From assembly GCF_023028225.1 (NCBI RefSeq), contig NZ_CP095482.1, positions 1,736,001 to 1,800,000 of the forward strand: a stretch of DNA of 64,000 nucleotides, written 5' to 3'. The notes beneath the pieces are model-generated. The model saw only the letters and a list, made by a program, of their open reading frames with translations. It had not been told where the DNA came from and did not search any database. The position numbers were made by a program, and so were the translations under genes. Origin of the DNA: Halorientalis litorea. GTDB lineage: Archaea > Halobacteriota > Halobacteria > Halobacteriales > Haloarculaceae. Positions 44,036-52,841 of this stretch are shown here, piece after piece (the stretch's first letter is position 1; each line of letters opens with the position of its first letter).

Positions 44036-44905
44036 TCACTCGAGTCCGAGGACCGCCGGCCCGGGCACATCGCGGTTCGCGAGTCGCTCGGGGCCGTAAA
44101 CCACAACCAGTGTGATTACGAGGCCCACGAGCACCACCGCAGCCGTCCCCTCGGCGAGGAGATTCAGCCACGGGTCGGGGACGCCGCCGGGGACGAGTGC
44201 GTCCTTGTCGGCAGGATGGTACAGCCCCATACTGTTGATGCCGGCGTGGAACACGGCGACTGCGAGGACGCTCCCGGTCGAGTTGTACATCCACGTCCAG
44301 AGGATGGACCCCGCGAAGATGGTGGCTCCCCAGAGGAGTTGCTGGGAGAGCGGCCACCCGCCGTGAGTCGTGTTGGCGTTCAACAGGAGCGGAAGGTGCC
44401 AGAGCGTCCACGCGGCACCGACCAAGAGGCTCGAGACGAGCGCGCTGTACCGGTCCTGAAGGAGCGGGAGCATGAACCCGCGCCAGCCGAGTTCCTCCTG
44501 TCCGCCACCCCAGATGGTGCCCCACGCCAGCACGAACAGGTAGATGAGCGGTGACGGTAACGCGCTCACGTCGACCGGGCCGCCGACGAAAACGAACAGC
44601 GCGCTCCCGGCCGCGAGGATGACGAGCGGGAGTCCGAGCGCGAGCAGCCACCACTTTGCACCGACGCGCCACTGCAGAAACTGCCCGAACCACGCCCGTA
44701 GACTGCCGCCCGACGCCCAGACGACGACTGCCGCACCGACCGGCGGCCCGAACCCCCCGAACCCGGCGAGAATCGACAACGTCCAAGACGCTCCCATCCC
44801 CGTCACGACGAGGTACGCCTGTATCGTCCACGTGAACGCGTAGGTGACGAGCAGAAAGCTGGCGATGCGATGGCGGTCGACCAGCGAACGAATGGAGGGT
44901 GACAT
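44036..44905 (-). CDS. CPBP-family intramembrane metalloprotease
   Basis: A 289-residue protein with about eight membrane helices. The CPBP/Abi motifs are present: motif 1 EELGWRGFMLPLLQ near residue 150, motif 2 WTLWHLPLLL, and motif 3 VFHAGINSMG. These glutamates and histidines coordinate zinc in the Rce1-like fold. The substrate is unknown; relatives cleave prenylated or peptide substrates. The ATG at 44905 was chosen because the 20 codons upstream are charged and unrelated. Confidence 0.88.
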   Translation of the reverse strand: MSPSIRSLVDRHRIASFLLVTYAFTWTIQAYLVVTGMGASWTLSILAGFGGFGPPVGAAVVVWASGGSLRAWFGQFLQWRVGAKWWLLALGLPLVILAAGSALFVFVGGPVDVSALPSPLIYLFVLAWGTIWGGGQEELGWRGFMLPLLQDRYSALVSSLLVGAAWTLWHLPLLLNANTTHGGWPLSQQLLWGATIFAGSILWTWMYNSTGSVLAVAVFHAGINSMGLYHPADKDALVPGGVPDPWLNLLAEGTAAVVLVGLVITLVVVYGPERLANRDVPGPAVLGLE

Positions 44906-45233
44906 TTGCGAGACAGTCCACGCCGACCGTGATACCGTTACTGGACGGGCAACTGACCGGCACATGCTGCTGTTTCAGCACACGGCTACGGTATCGTCAC
45001 CCGGCGTGCCCGTACGGTTCGGTCACACGAACCGAACGGTGTCGTCCAGAACCTACGGGACTGTCGGCAGCAGTCTCCCGAGTACAGCGACGCTCGTCGG
45101 GAGGAACCGATATTGATTCACCACCGCCAGAAGTCGGTCCCCCGCGTTCCGTTTAGGGGCTTTTAGTGAATGGAACGGGATGCGGGAGTATGGACACACT
45201 CCAACCGAACGGCGGGACCCTCCGGGACCATCG
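44906..45233. other. 328 bp gap with one inverted repeat, no gene
   Basis: Divergent promoter region between the CPBP protease and the CBS-domain gene. No coding frame of believable composition was seen. A perfect inverted repeat, GTTCGGT/ACCGAAC (45017-45023 and 45031-45037), is operator-like. A ggcttttagtg element at about 45158-45167 may be the TATA box for the CBS-domain gene, giving a ~45 nt leader. Confidence 0.45.
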
Positions 45234-46565
45234 ATGGTGAACGTCGCGCTCTCGGCGGCACAACTCGTCTTGGCGTTGGTTCTCGTGGTACTGAACGGCT
45301 TCTTCGTCGCCGCAGAGTTCGCCTTCGTCCGGATTCGGGGGACCTCTGTCGACCAACTCGCCGAGGAGCGGCGGCCCGGTTCGGGGTCGCTCCAAGAAGT
45401 GATGGCGAACCTCGACGACTACCTCGCCACGACGCAACTCGGCATCACTATCGCTTCGCTCGGACTGGGGTGGGTCGGTGAACCCGCGGTGGCGGCACTC
45501 ATCGACCCCGTCTTGGCACCGATTCTCCCGGCGAATCTCGTCCACCTCGTCGCGTTTGCGGTCGGGTTCAGCCTCATCACGTTTCTCCACGTCGTCTTCG
45601 GGGAACTCGCGCCCAAGACACTCGCAATCGCCCAGACCGAGCGACTCTCGCTGTTCCTCGCGCCGCCGATGAAACTCTTCTACTACGTGCTCTACCCGGG
45701 CATCGTCGTCTTCAACGGAGCGGCCAACGCGTTTACCCGGTCGCTCGGTGTGCCGCCCGCCTCCGAGACGGACGAGACACTCGGTGAGCGGGAACTCCTC
45801 CGGGTACTCACACAGTCCGGCGAGGGCGGGGACATCGACGTGGCAGAAGTGACGATGATAGAGCGCGTCTTCGACCTCGACGACATCTTGGTGCGGGAGG
45901 TCATGGTCCCACGGCCGGACGTGGTGAGCGTTCCGGCGGACGCCACGCTCTCCGACCTCCATGCGGTCGTCTTGGAGGCCGGACACACGCGCTATCCGGT
46001 CCTCGATGCCGAGGAGGGCGACCAAGCGGTCGGATTCGTCGACGTCAAGGACGTGTTGCGAGCGGAAGTGGACAACGGGGACGCCGAGCGAGTCGATGAC
46101 CTCGCCCGCGAGATTCTCGTCGTCCCGGAGACGATGACCATCAGGGACCTCCTGATACAGTTCAGGGAGGACCGACAGCAGATGGCCGCAGTCATCGACG
46201 AGTGGGGTGTATTCGAGGGAATCGCAACGGTCGAGGACATCGTCGAAGCACTCGTCGGTGACCTTCGGGATGGGTTCGACCTCGACGAGCGTGAACCCTC
46301 GATACGCCGGCGGGACGACGAAGGATACGACATCGACGGCGGCGTCCAACTGTCGAAAGTGAACGACACCCTCGCGGGCGACTTCGAGAGCGAGGAGGTC
46401 GAAACGATGGGCGGACTGGTGCTCGGACACCTCAACCGCGCGCCGGAACTCGGTGACCGCGTCGAAGTCGCCGGGCACGTCGTCGAGGTGACGGGCGTCG
46501 AGGGGACCCGAATTTCGACGGTGTGGGTCCACGAGAGCGAGACCGACGACCCGGCGGTGGAGTGA
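45234..46565 (+). CDS. DUF21-CBS-CorC_HlyC membrane protein
   Basis: A 443-residue protein. The DUF21 (CNNM) domain has four helices (residues 1-190; LVVLNGFFVAAEFAFVRIRG and HVVFGELAPKTLA). Two CBS domains follow (VMVPRPDVVSVP and VDVKDVLRAE), then the C-terminal CorC_HlyC transport-associated domain (GGLVLGHLNRAPELGD). The family is linked to Mg2+/Co2+ efflux. The ATG at 45234 was chosen because 18 upstream codons lack homology. Confidence 0.9.
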   Translation: MVNVALSAAQLVLALVLVVLNGFFVAAEFAFVRIRGTSVDQLAEERRPGSGSLQEVMANLDDYLATTQLGITIASLGLGWVGEPAVAALIDPVLAPILPANLVHLVAFAVGFSLITFLHVVFGELAPKTLAIAQTERLSLFLAPPMKLFYYVLYPGIVVFNGAANAFTRSLGVPPASETDETLGERELLRVLTQSGEGGDIDVAEVTMIERVFDLDDILVREVMVPRPDVVSVPADATLSDLHAVVLEAGHTRYPVLDAEEGDQAVGFVDVKDVLRAEVDNGDAERVDDLAREILVVPETMTIRDLLIQFREDRQQMAAVIDEWGVFEGIATVEDIVEALVGDLRDGFDLDEREPSIRRRDDEGYDIDGGVQLSKVNDTLAGDFESEEVETMGGLVLGHLNRAPELGDRVEVAGHVVEVTGVEGTRISTVWVHESETDDPAVE

Positions 46566-46664
46566 GCGGGTGTCCTGACTCCCTCGTCTGGGCCCGTCCG
46601 ACCGCACACCCCCGTCTACCTTTAGAACGGGGTGCCGAACTGGCCACTCGGTTTGTCCGCAGAC

Positions 46665-46934
46665 TCAGCGGTGTGATTCGACTTTGATGACCGGGTCCCC
46701 GCTCTGGTCGGCAACGATAGTTACCATCGACGAATCTGCCTCGAACTGGAGGCTCATCTTGAGATTACTCTCGTTGAACAGGCCGTCCAGTGCGTCCGTG
46801 TTGATATCTTCACTAATACGCCACTGTTGTTCGAGCACATTCTCGTCGTGAGCTCTTGCAACCGCCGTCACGACTGACGTGCTTAGCTCTTCACCACCCG
46901 CTGGTTCGTAGTAAGAATCTTGCGTGTCTCCCAT
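46665..46934 (-). CDS. HalOD1 output domain protein
   Basis: An 89-residue protein that is essentially one HalOD1 domain, found only in haloarchaea and usually attached to signal-transduction receivers. The core helix VVTAVARAHDENVLEQ and the strand pair LKMSLQFEADSSMVTIVAD fit. This copy stands alone. The long frame extending to 47258 runs through a tRNA-like repeat and is not coding. Base composition is more AT-rich than the neighbours, suggesting recent arrival. Confidence 0.75.
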   Translation of the reverse strand: MGDTQDSYYEPAGGEELSTSVVTAVARAHDENVLEQQWRISEDINTDALDGLFNESNLKMSLQFEADSSMVTIVADQSGDPVIKVESHR

Positions 46935-47078
46935 ACTCCCAAATTCGACTATCCGTCCAAATGACTTATCGCCATTATATATCACGGAAGTTGCCGTACT
47001 GACCGGCTCAGCTATATTCGTGGACAGTCGGTAGTTCACCGATGCGACCCCTCCCTCAAAGCCGCAGGCTACAGCGCG

Positions 47079-47120
47079 CACGCGCCGTAGTGCGGCGCGA
47101 TTCGATGGGCCTTGGCGGAT
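47079..47120. repeat. left copy of tRNA-linked direct repeat
   Basis: This 42-base segment is 38/42 identical to 58187-58228, which runs into the 3' end of the tRNA-Met gene. It contains an imperfect palindrome (cgcgccgt-agt-gcggcgcg) and then atgggccttggcggat, a one-mismatch copy of the tRNA 3'-terminal bases. It may be a remnant attachment site. Confidence 0.6.
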
Positions 47121-47205
47121 CCGCAATCTGCAGGGCCGTGAGCCAGTAGTTTCGAGTGGATTGAGAGCCTGAGACAGCAACTCTAGCCGCGCATCTGGAG
47201 AGTGG

Positions 47206-48219
47206 CTATCGACTACCCGGTGCCTCGGATTGTCGTTCCGCCAGAAACGCCGACGCACGCTCCCGACCCAGCGTCATCAACTCGTCGAGGAAGGCCGGGT
47301 CACGGTCGACCTTCGTCGAACAGTGGAACCGTTCGCCCATCTCGATGCGGTGGACCTCGGTCGTCGAGAACTGGTCGGCCGGGAGGTGGCCCTCCCTGAC
47401 CCACTCGTTGACGCGTCCGATGAACCGCAACTCCTGGTTGAGCGAGATGTTGCCCGAGAGTTCATTGCGGCGGTCCGCGATGACGTCTATCGTCGTCGGT
47501 TCTCCCTCGAACTCCTGGGGGTTGATTTGGACGACCCAGAGTTCGTCGGGTTTGCGCTCCGGTGGGACCGCCATGAGGTCGTCGACGGGTGGGTTCTGGG
47601 AGAACAAGCCGTCCCAGTGGAAGTGGCCGTTGATTTCGACGGCCTCGAAGAGGTTGGGGACGGCGGCCGACGCCAGCACCGCGTCGGTGGTGACGTCCTC
47701 GTTCGTGAACGTCTCGAAGACGCCGGCGTTGACGTTGACCGTCCCGACGACCAGTTCCGGGGCGTCGGCGGTACACAGGTCCGCGATGGCGTCGAAGTCG
47801 AGGTGGCGTTCGAGCGTCTCGGTAATCTCTTCTTTCCCGACTTCGGGGCCGGGAATCTGGTACGGGCTGAGCGATGGCAACGGAAAGCCGGTGCTCTCGA
47901 GTCGGCTCACGCCCGTCACCCACTGGTTCAGCATCTTATCCGACCAGCTATCGGCGGCGAGGTCGTCCCAGATGGCGTCGAGGATGTCGACGGCCGTCTC
48001 GTGGTCGCCGGTGACGATACCGTACCACGCCGCCAGCGCGTTGTAGGCACCGCCGGACGTGCCGCTGATTCCGACGAGTTCGTACTCGTCGTCCCATTCC
48101 TCGAGGAGCTGCTGAAGGACGCCAGCAGTGAACGCGGTGTGACTCCCACCGCCTTGGCAAGCGATGGCGACGTTCGTGGTGTCCTCGCCGTCGGCTGTCT
48201 CGCCTGTGGCCTCACTCAT
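47206..48219 (-). CDS. patatin-like protein, probable PHA depolymerase
   Basis: A 337-residue patatin-fold hydrolase. The oxyanion loop CQGGGSHTAF is at residues ~22-31, the nucleophile elbow GISGTSGG near 60 (GxSxG), and the Asp of the dyad in HWDGLFSQNPPVDD. In Haloferax mediterranei a patatin-like protein on polyhydroxyalkanoate granules acts as a depolymerase. The neighbouring 3-hydroxybutyrate dehydrogenase supports that role here. The start at 48219 (MSEATGE) overlaps the upstream gene by 8 nt. A lipid-acyl hydrolase role is the alternative. Confidence 0.8.
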   Translation of the reverse strand: MSEATGETADGEDTTNVAIACQGGGSHTAFTAGVLQQLLEEWDDEYELVGISGTSGGAYNALAAWYGIVTGDHETAVDILDAIWDDLAADSWSDKMLNQWVTGVSRLESTGFPLPSLSPYQIPGPEVGKEEITETLERHLDFDAIADLCTADAPELVVGTVNVNAGVFETFTNEDVTTDAVLASAAVPNLFEAVEINGHFHWDGLFSQNPPVDDLMAVPPERKPDELWVVQINPQEFEGEPTTIDVIADRRNELSGNISLNQELRFIGRVNEWVREGHLPADQFSTTEVHRIEMGERFHCSTKVDRDPAFLDELMTLGRERASAFLAERQSEAPGSR

Positions 48220-49072
48220 AGGTGTGGGTGTAGCCGCCGTCGAACAGCAGGTCGGCACCGTTCAGGTGGGCGGCGTGACTGGAGAAGCCGAACGTGAAGA
48301 GGTTCGCCACCTCCGCAGGGGTCATCATCTCCTTGGTGCGGGCCTGGCCGAGCATCACGTCCTCGACGACTGCCTGCTCGGAGATGTCCCGCTCCACGGC
48401 CGTGTCCTGAATCTGGTTGACCATCAGCGGGGTCAAGACGTACCCGACCGAGACCGAAAAGCCACGGAGCGTGCCGTCGCCCTCGGCCGCAATCGCACGG
48501 GTCAGTCCCGTGATGCCGTGTTTGGCGGTGATGTAGGCGGGCTTGTCCTTCGTCGCGTAGTGGCCGTGGACCGAGGACATGTTCGCGATTGCCCCGTGCC
48601 CGTCGTCCGTCCCGCGGATGTACGGCATCGTCTCCTGTGCCATTTTGAAGGGCGAACGGAGCATGATGTCGGTCAGGAGGTCGTACTTTTCCATCGGGAA
48701 CTCGGGGATGCTCGCGATGTGTTGCATCCCGGCGATGTTGGCGACGAACCGAAGGTCACCCTCGGCGGCGGCGGTTTCCGCGACCGCCGCCACGTCCTCG
48801 TCGTCCGTGAGGTCGCTCTCGACGGCGTGAATCGGTCCCGACGCGCCGAGGTCGTCCGCGATGGCTTTCGTCTCGTTCAGGCCGTCCTCGTCGATGTCCG
48901 CGCCGACGACGGTGAGGCCGTTGGCCGCCAGGCCGACGGCCGTCGCCCGGCCGATGCCCGAGGCCGCCCCCGTCACGATGGCGACGGTCCCGTCGTGGAA
49001 GTACGGGTCCTCGAGGACGAGCAGGTCGTCTCGCGTCAGTTCGGGCGCGCTGAGGTCGAAGTCGTCGGTCAT
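48212..49072 (-). CDS. 3-hydroxybutyrate dehydrogenase-like SDR
   Basis: A 286-residue SDR. The cofactor motif is IVTGAASGIG, with Asp after strand 2 (VVGADID), which favours NAD. The catalytic Ser is in NMSSVHGHY and YITAK carries Tyr and Lys. The C-terminus ends GADLLFDGGYTHTYE, as in D-3-hydroxybutyrate dehydrogenases. There is an N-terminal extension of ~28 residues. It overlaps the patatin gene by 8 nt in one operon, so it would oxidise the monomers released from the polymer to acetoacetate. Confidence 0.82.
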   Translation of the reverse strand: MTDDFDLSAPELTRDDLLVLEDPYFHDGTVAIVTGAASGIGRATAVGLAANGLTVVGADIDEDGLNETKAIADDLGASGPIHAVESDLTDDEDVAAVAETAAAEGDLRFVANIAGMQHIASIPEFPMEKYDLLTDIMLRSPFKMAQETMPYIRGTDDGHGAIANMSSVHGHYATKDKPAYITAKHGITGLTRAIAAEGDGTLRGFSVSVGYVLTPLMVNQIQDTAVERDISEQAVVEDVMLGQARTKEMMTPAEVANLFTFGFSSHAAHLNGADLLFDGGYTHTYE

Positions 49073-49163
49073 TCGTGACTCTACCGAACAGACCCGTCCC
49101 GCGCGGATAACGTCATCTCACCCCCGGGTAACCCGGTCACTGGAGGGGAAGCAAGGAGAAACC

Positions 49164-49350
49164 GACGACGCCCTCGTGATGTACGACCGCGAGACCGACT
49201 CCGAGTGGCGACAGCCGTCGGGCGAGTGCCTCGCCGGCGCGTTCGAGGGCCGTCGGCTCACGACGGTTCTGACGGCGACGGCCACGTGGGCCGAGTTCGC
49301 GGACGCTTATACCGACGGCGTCGTCCTCCAGCCGGTCCGCGGCGGCGACG
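49164..49350 (+). pseudogene. remnant of a DUF3179 family gene
   Basis: An open stretch translates to DALVMYDRETDSEWRQPSGE and continues LAGAFEGRRLTTV then TWAEFADAYTDGVVLQP. This matches the centre of DUF3179 (MYDRETxSxWxQxxGEA...TWxEW). The N-terminal third (which has FCPLC) and the rest of the C-terminal part are missing. It sits between bdhA-like and nnrE and overlaps no real gene. It marks a decayed insertion or deletion scar. Confidence 0.6.
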
Positions 49351-49379
49351 GTCCCGGGGACCGGTCGCCGGCCGCCGGG

Positions 49380-50099
49380 TCACCCCTGCAGCGTCACGAG
49401 GCCGCCGTCGAAGGGGTTCCGGTAGTCGATACCGGCCCGCCGGAACACGACGGCCGGGAGGCCGATGTCCGCGAGCAGGAGGCAGTACTGGTCGGGGGTC
49501 AGTCCGGTCTTCGGCAGCGCGAGCGTCACGGTCAGGTCGGGGCGGACGTGCGGGCCGGGGGCGTCGCCCGTCGTCGCGTCCACGCCCGAGGGCACGTCCA
49601 GCGAGACGACTGGCCCGTCGTCGGCGAGTGCCGTCGCCATCTCGGCGGCCGTGCCGCCCAGCGGTCCCGTCAGCCCGTAGCCGACCAGCGCGTCCACGAC
49701 CGGTCCCGACGCCGGAACCGCGTCCGGGCCGACGGTCACGGGCACGTCCATCGCGGACAGGATGCCGTGCTGGTGGGCCGCCGCGCCCTCCAGTTCGTCG
49801 GGGCTCCGGTCCGTGACCACCCGGACCTCGCGGCCGCGGTTGGCGAGGTGGCGAGCGCAGACGAGGCCGCCTCCGCCGTTCCCGCCGTTTCCCGCGAGCA
49901 CCGTCACGGGGCCGTCGGTGGCGTACCGGACCGCCCGGGCGAGGCCACGGCCGGCGTTCTCCATCATCTGGAGGAGGGTCACGCCCACGTCCGCGACGGC
50001 CACGCGGTCCACCTCGCGCATCTCGGCGGCGGTGACGGCGGGAACGTCGCCGCCCGGAGTCCGGAACGTCTCTGACACACTCGCCGGTTCCTCGGCCAC
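49380..50099 (-). CDS. nnrE: NAD(P)H-hydrate epimerase (YjeF N-terminal domain)
   Basis: A 239-residue protein with the single YjeF_N domain that epimerises damaged NAD(P)HX. Motifs are LLQMMENAGRGLARAV, VLAGNGGNGGGGL (the usual NNGGDG loop, here ending GGG) and VVDALVGYGLTGPL, then SLDVPSGVDATTGD. The ADP-dependent dehydratase domain (YjeF_C) is absent, so it should act with a separate dehydratase. It is divergent from the CMD gene by 85 bp. Confidence 0.9.
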   Translation of the reverse strand: MAEEPASVSETFRTPGGDVPAVTAAEMREVDRVAVADVGVTLLQMMENAGRGLARAVRYATDGPVTVLAGNGGNGGGGLVCARHLANRGREVRVVTDRSPDELEGAAAHQHGILSAMDVPVTVGPDAVPASGPVVDALVGYGLTGPLGGTAAEMATALADDGPVVSLDVPSGVDATTGDAPGPHVRPDLTVTLALPKTGLTPDQYCLLLADIGLPAVVFRRAGIDYRNPFDGGLVTLQG

Positions 50100-50184
50100 G
50101 CACCTAAGCCTGCCCCGACCCGCGGCTCACCGGGTTACTGCGGCGTGAGCTACGGTTTTTCCGCCCGGCGTGGAACCAGGGGCC

Positions 50185-50742
50185 ATGACGCGCGTGGACT
50201 TGCTCGACATCGACGACATCCCCGAGGAGTACCACTACCTGTTCACCGACGAGTATCTCGGGGACCGGCACATCTTCCGGGCCTGGGCGCACAACCCCGA
50301 CGTGCTGGAAGCGACCTTGGAGTACCTGAACACGCTCTACGACCAGTTGACGCCGCGCCGGAAGGAACTGGTCATCCTGACCGTGGCGTGGACTCGCGGG
50401 GCTCGGTACGAGTGGCACCAGCACGTCGACATCGCCCGCGAGAAAGGTGTCGCAACCGACGAGATGCGGGCCATCGGCGGCGGCGACTTCTCCGCGTTCC
50501 CCGAGGCGGAGTTCGTCCTCTGTCAGTACGCCGAAGCCGTGGCGACCGGGGAGGTGACCGACCAGATTCACGCCGCGCTGGCACGCCACTACGACCCGAG
50601 CGAGATCGTCGCCGTCGGATTGCTCGTGGACTTCTACGTCGGACTCTGCAACTACGTCGCCTCGGTCGAGTTGCCCTTCGAGGGCGGCGAGTTCGTCGGG
50701 TGGACGCCCGAGGACGAAACCGTCGCCGAGCTGTTCGGATGA
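50185..50742 (+). CDS. carboxymuconolactone decarboxylase/AhpD-like protein
   Basis: A 185-residue CMD-fold protein. Core helices carry LTPRRKELVILTVAWTRGARYEWHQHVDIAREKGV, with the EWHxHxxxA signature in which the Cys pair of AhpD is absent. It is therefore more like the gamma-carboxymuconolactone/hydroperoxide-related group without thiol chemistry. Its stop overlaps the TauE/SafE gene start by 4 nt. Role unclear. Confidence 0.82.
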   Translation: MTRVDLLDIDDIPEEYHYLFTDEYLGDRHIFRAWAHNPDVLEATLEYLNTLYDQLTPRRKELVILTVAWTRGARYEWHQHVDIAREKGVATDEMRAIGGGDFSAFPEAEFVLCQYAEAVATGEVTDQIHAALARHYDPSEIVAVGLLVDFYVGLCNYVASVELPFEGGEFVGWTPEDETVAELFG

Positions 50743-51701
50743 GACGGCGACTGGTCGGCGGCGCGCTGGTCACTGTCGGCGTCGCCGTCACGGCCGGGAC
50801 GGCACTCGGCGCGACAGGCGGCGGTGTGCCCGTCCCCGCCGGGTTCCCGGTGGACCGCTTTCTCGCTCACTGGTGGGTGTTCCCCGCCTCGATAGCCTTC
50901 TCGACGGTCGCGCTGGCCTCGGGCGTGTCGGGGGCACTCTTCTTCAGCCCCTTCTTCCTGCTCGGCGTCGGCCTGACGCCCTCCCAGGCCATCGGCGCGG
51001 GACTGCTGACGGAGGTGTTCGGGATGGGCAACGGCTTGCGCTCGTACGTCAAACAGCGGGTCGTGGACTTCCAGACCGCGAAGTGGTTGCTGGTCGGGGC
51101 GGTCCCCGCCGTGGTCGTCGGCGCGTTCGCCGCTCACTTCGTCGACCCGGACGTTCTGAAGGCGATTTTCGGCGTCGGCCTGCTCGTCCTCGGGGGCTTT
51201 CTGGTCTACTACGACCCGGCCGAGGAGTGTGTCCCCGGGGAGTGTGAAGGCGAGTACCTCCGGCGGAAGAACACCGGCCGCGGGACGACCACCGTCGAGG
51301 CCGCCGACGGCGAGACGTTCACCTACGACACCTGCTGGCGGCCGCCGGGCGTCGCGCTCTCGACGGTCGGCGCGTTCGTCACCGGCCTCATCAGTGCGGG
51401 GTTGCCCGAAATCGTGACCACACAACTGGTCGTGCGCTGTCGCGTGCCGCCGCGCGTGGCCGTGGCGACGAGCGTGTTCGTCCTCGCAATCGCCGCCGCG
51501 GCCGGGGCACTCGTCCACGCGCTCACTGCGACGCCGGTCTGGTACGTCGTCGCGTGGTCGATTCCCGGCGTCCTCGTCGGCGGCACGGTCGGGACCCGGG
51601 TCGGCAAGTACCTCCCGAGCGACCTGATGGAGGTGGGGTTGGGCATCGTCTTCGGCCTCGTGGGGACGCTCATCCTCGTCACCGAGTTCGTCCTCGCCTG
51701 A
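50739..51701 (+). CDS. TauE/SafE family sulfite exporter-like permease
   Basis: A 320-residue membrane protein with a signal-anchor start (MRRRLVGGALVTVGVAVTAG) and about eight helices. The TauE repeats show SGVSGALFFSPFFLLGVGL and, in the second half, LISAGLPEIVTTQL. A soluble loop at residues ~165-210 has three cysteines (EECVPGECEG and YDTCWR). The family exports sulfite or other anions; the Cys loop could bind a metal. It is translationally coupled to the CMD gene. Confidence 0.85.
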   Translation: MRRRLVGGALVTVGVAVTAGTALGATGGGVPVPAGFPVDRFLAHWWVFPASIAFSTVALASGVSGALFFSPFFLLGVGLTPSQAIGAGLLTEVFGMGNGLRSYVKQRVVDFQTAKWLLVGAVPAVVVGAFAAHFVDPDVLKAIFGVGLLVLGGFLVYYDPAEECVPGECEGEYLRRKNTGRGTTTVEAADGETFTYDTCWRPPGVALSTVGAFVTGLISAGLPEIVTTQLVVRCRVPPRVAVATSVFVLAIAAAAGALVHALTATPVWYVVAWSIPGVLVGGTVGTRVGKYLPSDLMEVGLGIVFGLVGTLILVTEFVLA

Positions 51702-51818
51702 GTTACCTCCGTGTAACGGACTTTCGCGAACCTCAACACGGCATTTGTACCCCGGTCGCAAAGCAGTTACCAGAAGTAACCTGTTTTCCGGGCGAACCTG
51801 CACGGAGTGGTCACACAC

Positions 51819-52247
51819 ATGGTACAAGCAACTCTGGTCAACGGACTCGCGGGTGGCGTAGTGGCGACGATAGTCATGACCGTCTTCATGATGGCACTGG
51901 GCGACGACTCACCGCCGCCGACGGCGGTGCTGTGGGCGAAGTACGTCGGCGACGGCCCGCCTGAGGACTACATGATGCCCGGGATGGCCCTGCACATGCT
52001 GTACGGGCTCGGTGCTGGCGTGGCGTTCGCGCTCGCCGTGCCGCTGTTGGGTCTGACGGTCACGCTGACGACGGCGGTTGGGCTCGGGATAGCCTACGGG
52101 CTCGGCCTGACGGTGGTCGGCGCGGTCCTGTGGATGCGCATCGTCCTCGGGATGGAGCCGGAGCCGCCGCAGGTGGCGATGTTCACCTTCTTCCACCTCG
52201 TCTACGGCGTCGTCCTCGGCGCGCTCGTCGGCGTCGGCGTCCTATAG
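51819..52247 (+). CDS. DUF6789-like four-helix membrane protein
   Basis: A 142-residue protein with four membrane helices; motifs NGLAGGVVATIVMTVFMM, DYMMPGMALHMLYGLGAG and FFHLVYGVVLG. The glycine and histidine pattern resembles haloarchaeal DUF6789/YagU-like proteins. An in-frame GTG lies at 51807; the ATG at 51819 starts closest to the hydrophobic core. Its 3' end overlaps the convergent gene by 6 nt. Confidence 0.68.
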   Translation: MVQATLVNGLAGGVVATIVMTVFMMALGDDSPPPTAVLWAKYVGDGPPEDYMMPGMALHMLYGLGAGVAFALAVPLLGLTVTLTTAVGLGIAYGLGLTVVGAVLWMRIVLGMEPEPPQVAMFTFFHLVYGVVLGALVGVGVL

Positions 52248-52670
52248 GGCGTCGAGCCGGTCGCTGACGCTCGTTCGCTCGGTACCGTTCCGCGAGGGAG
52301 TCACGTGGGTCAGGTCGCCGTCCCGGTACTCGGCGAGCACGATTCGCGGGAAGACGATGCCCGTGACCCGCGACCCCGTCAGCAGTGACTTCGTATCCCG
52401 TTCCTCGAACCCGACCAGTTCGCGGCCCCGCTCGTCGGCCCACTGCCGGAAGGCCTCGTACCGGTCGAGCAGCCGCCTGCCGGGTTCGGTCTCGGCGGTC
52501 ACCGACTCGGGGCAGACACACTCGCCACAGAGCCGAACGTCGAGGGTACTGACCCGCCCCTCGGCGTCGAGCGTCCGGAGCCGCTCGACCACCTGCTCCT
52601 GCTGGTCGCGGGCGTCGGTCGGCGCGAGCGAGCGGACGAACAGCTCCGCTCGCGGCGGTCGCTCCGACAC
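52242..52670 (-). CDS. uncharacterised cysteine-containing haloarchaeal protein
   Basis: A 142-residue soluble protein: FVRSLAPTDARDQQEQVVERLRTLDAEGRVS, then LCGECVCPES with three cysteines, then YEAFRQWADERG and a basic C-terminal part. The N-terminal pattern (short beta strand followed by helix) recurs in haloarchaeal proteins encoded beside regulators. Cysteines could bind a metal or respond to redox state. No assigned family. Confidence 0.6.
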   Translation of the reverse strand: MSERPPRAELFVRSLAPTDARDQQEQVVERLRTLDAEGRVSTLDVRLCGECVCPESVTAETEPGRRLLDRYEAFRQWADERGRELVGFEERDTKSLLTGSRVTGIVFPRIVLAEYRDGDLTHVTPSRNGTERTSVSDRLDAL

Positions 52671-52841
52671 GTTACCCGGCTCCGTCGTGGCGGCGACGCG
52701 TGTCTCGGATTTGGTGCACGCGAGTCACTTTTCGTGACCGCCGTTTGAGCCTGACTGAGGTTCGCGTAACGGGGTGAGTCGGAGGTACGGAAGGCGTATT
52801 GTGGCCTGACTCGAACGTCGGAACAATCGGCACCAACTCCC

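Noticed and set aside
46665-47258. Long version of the HalOD1 gene (197 aa)
   Set aside because: The extra N-terminal part runs through the tRNA-like repeat and has no HalOD1 similarity; the ATG at 46934 is the likely start.
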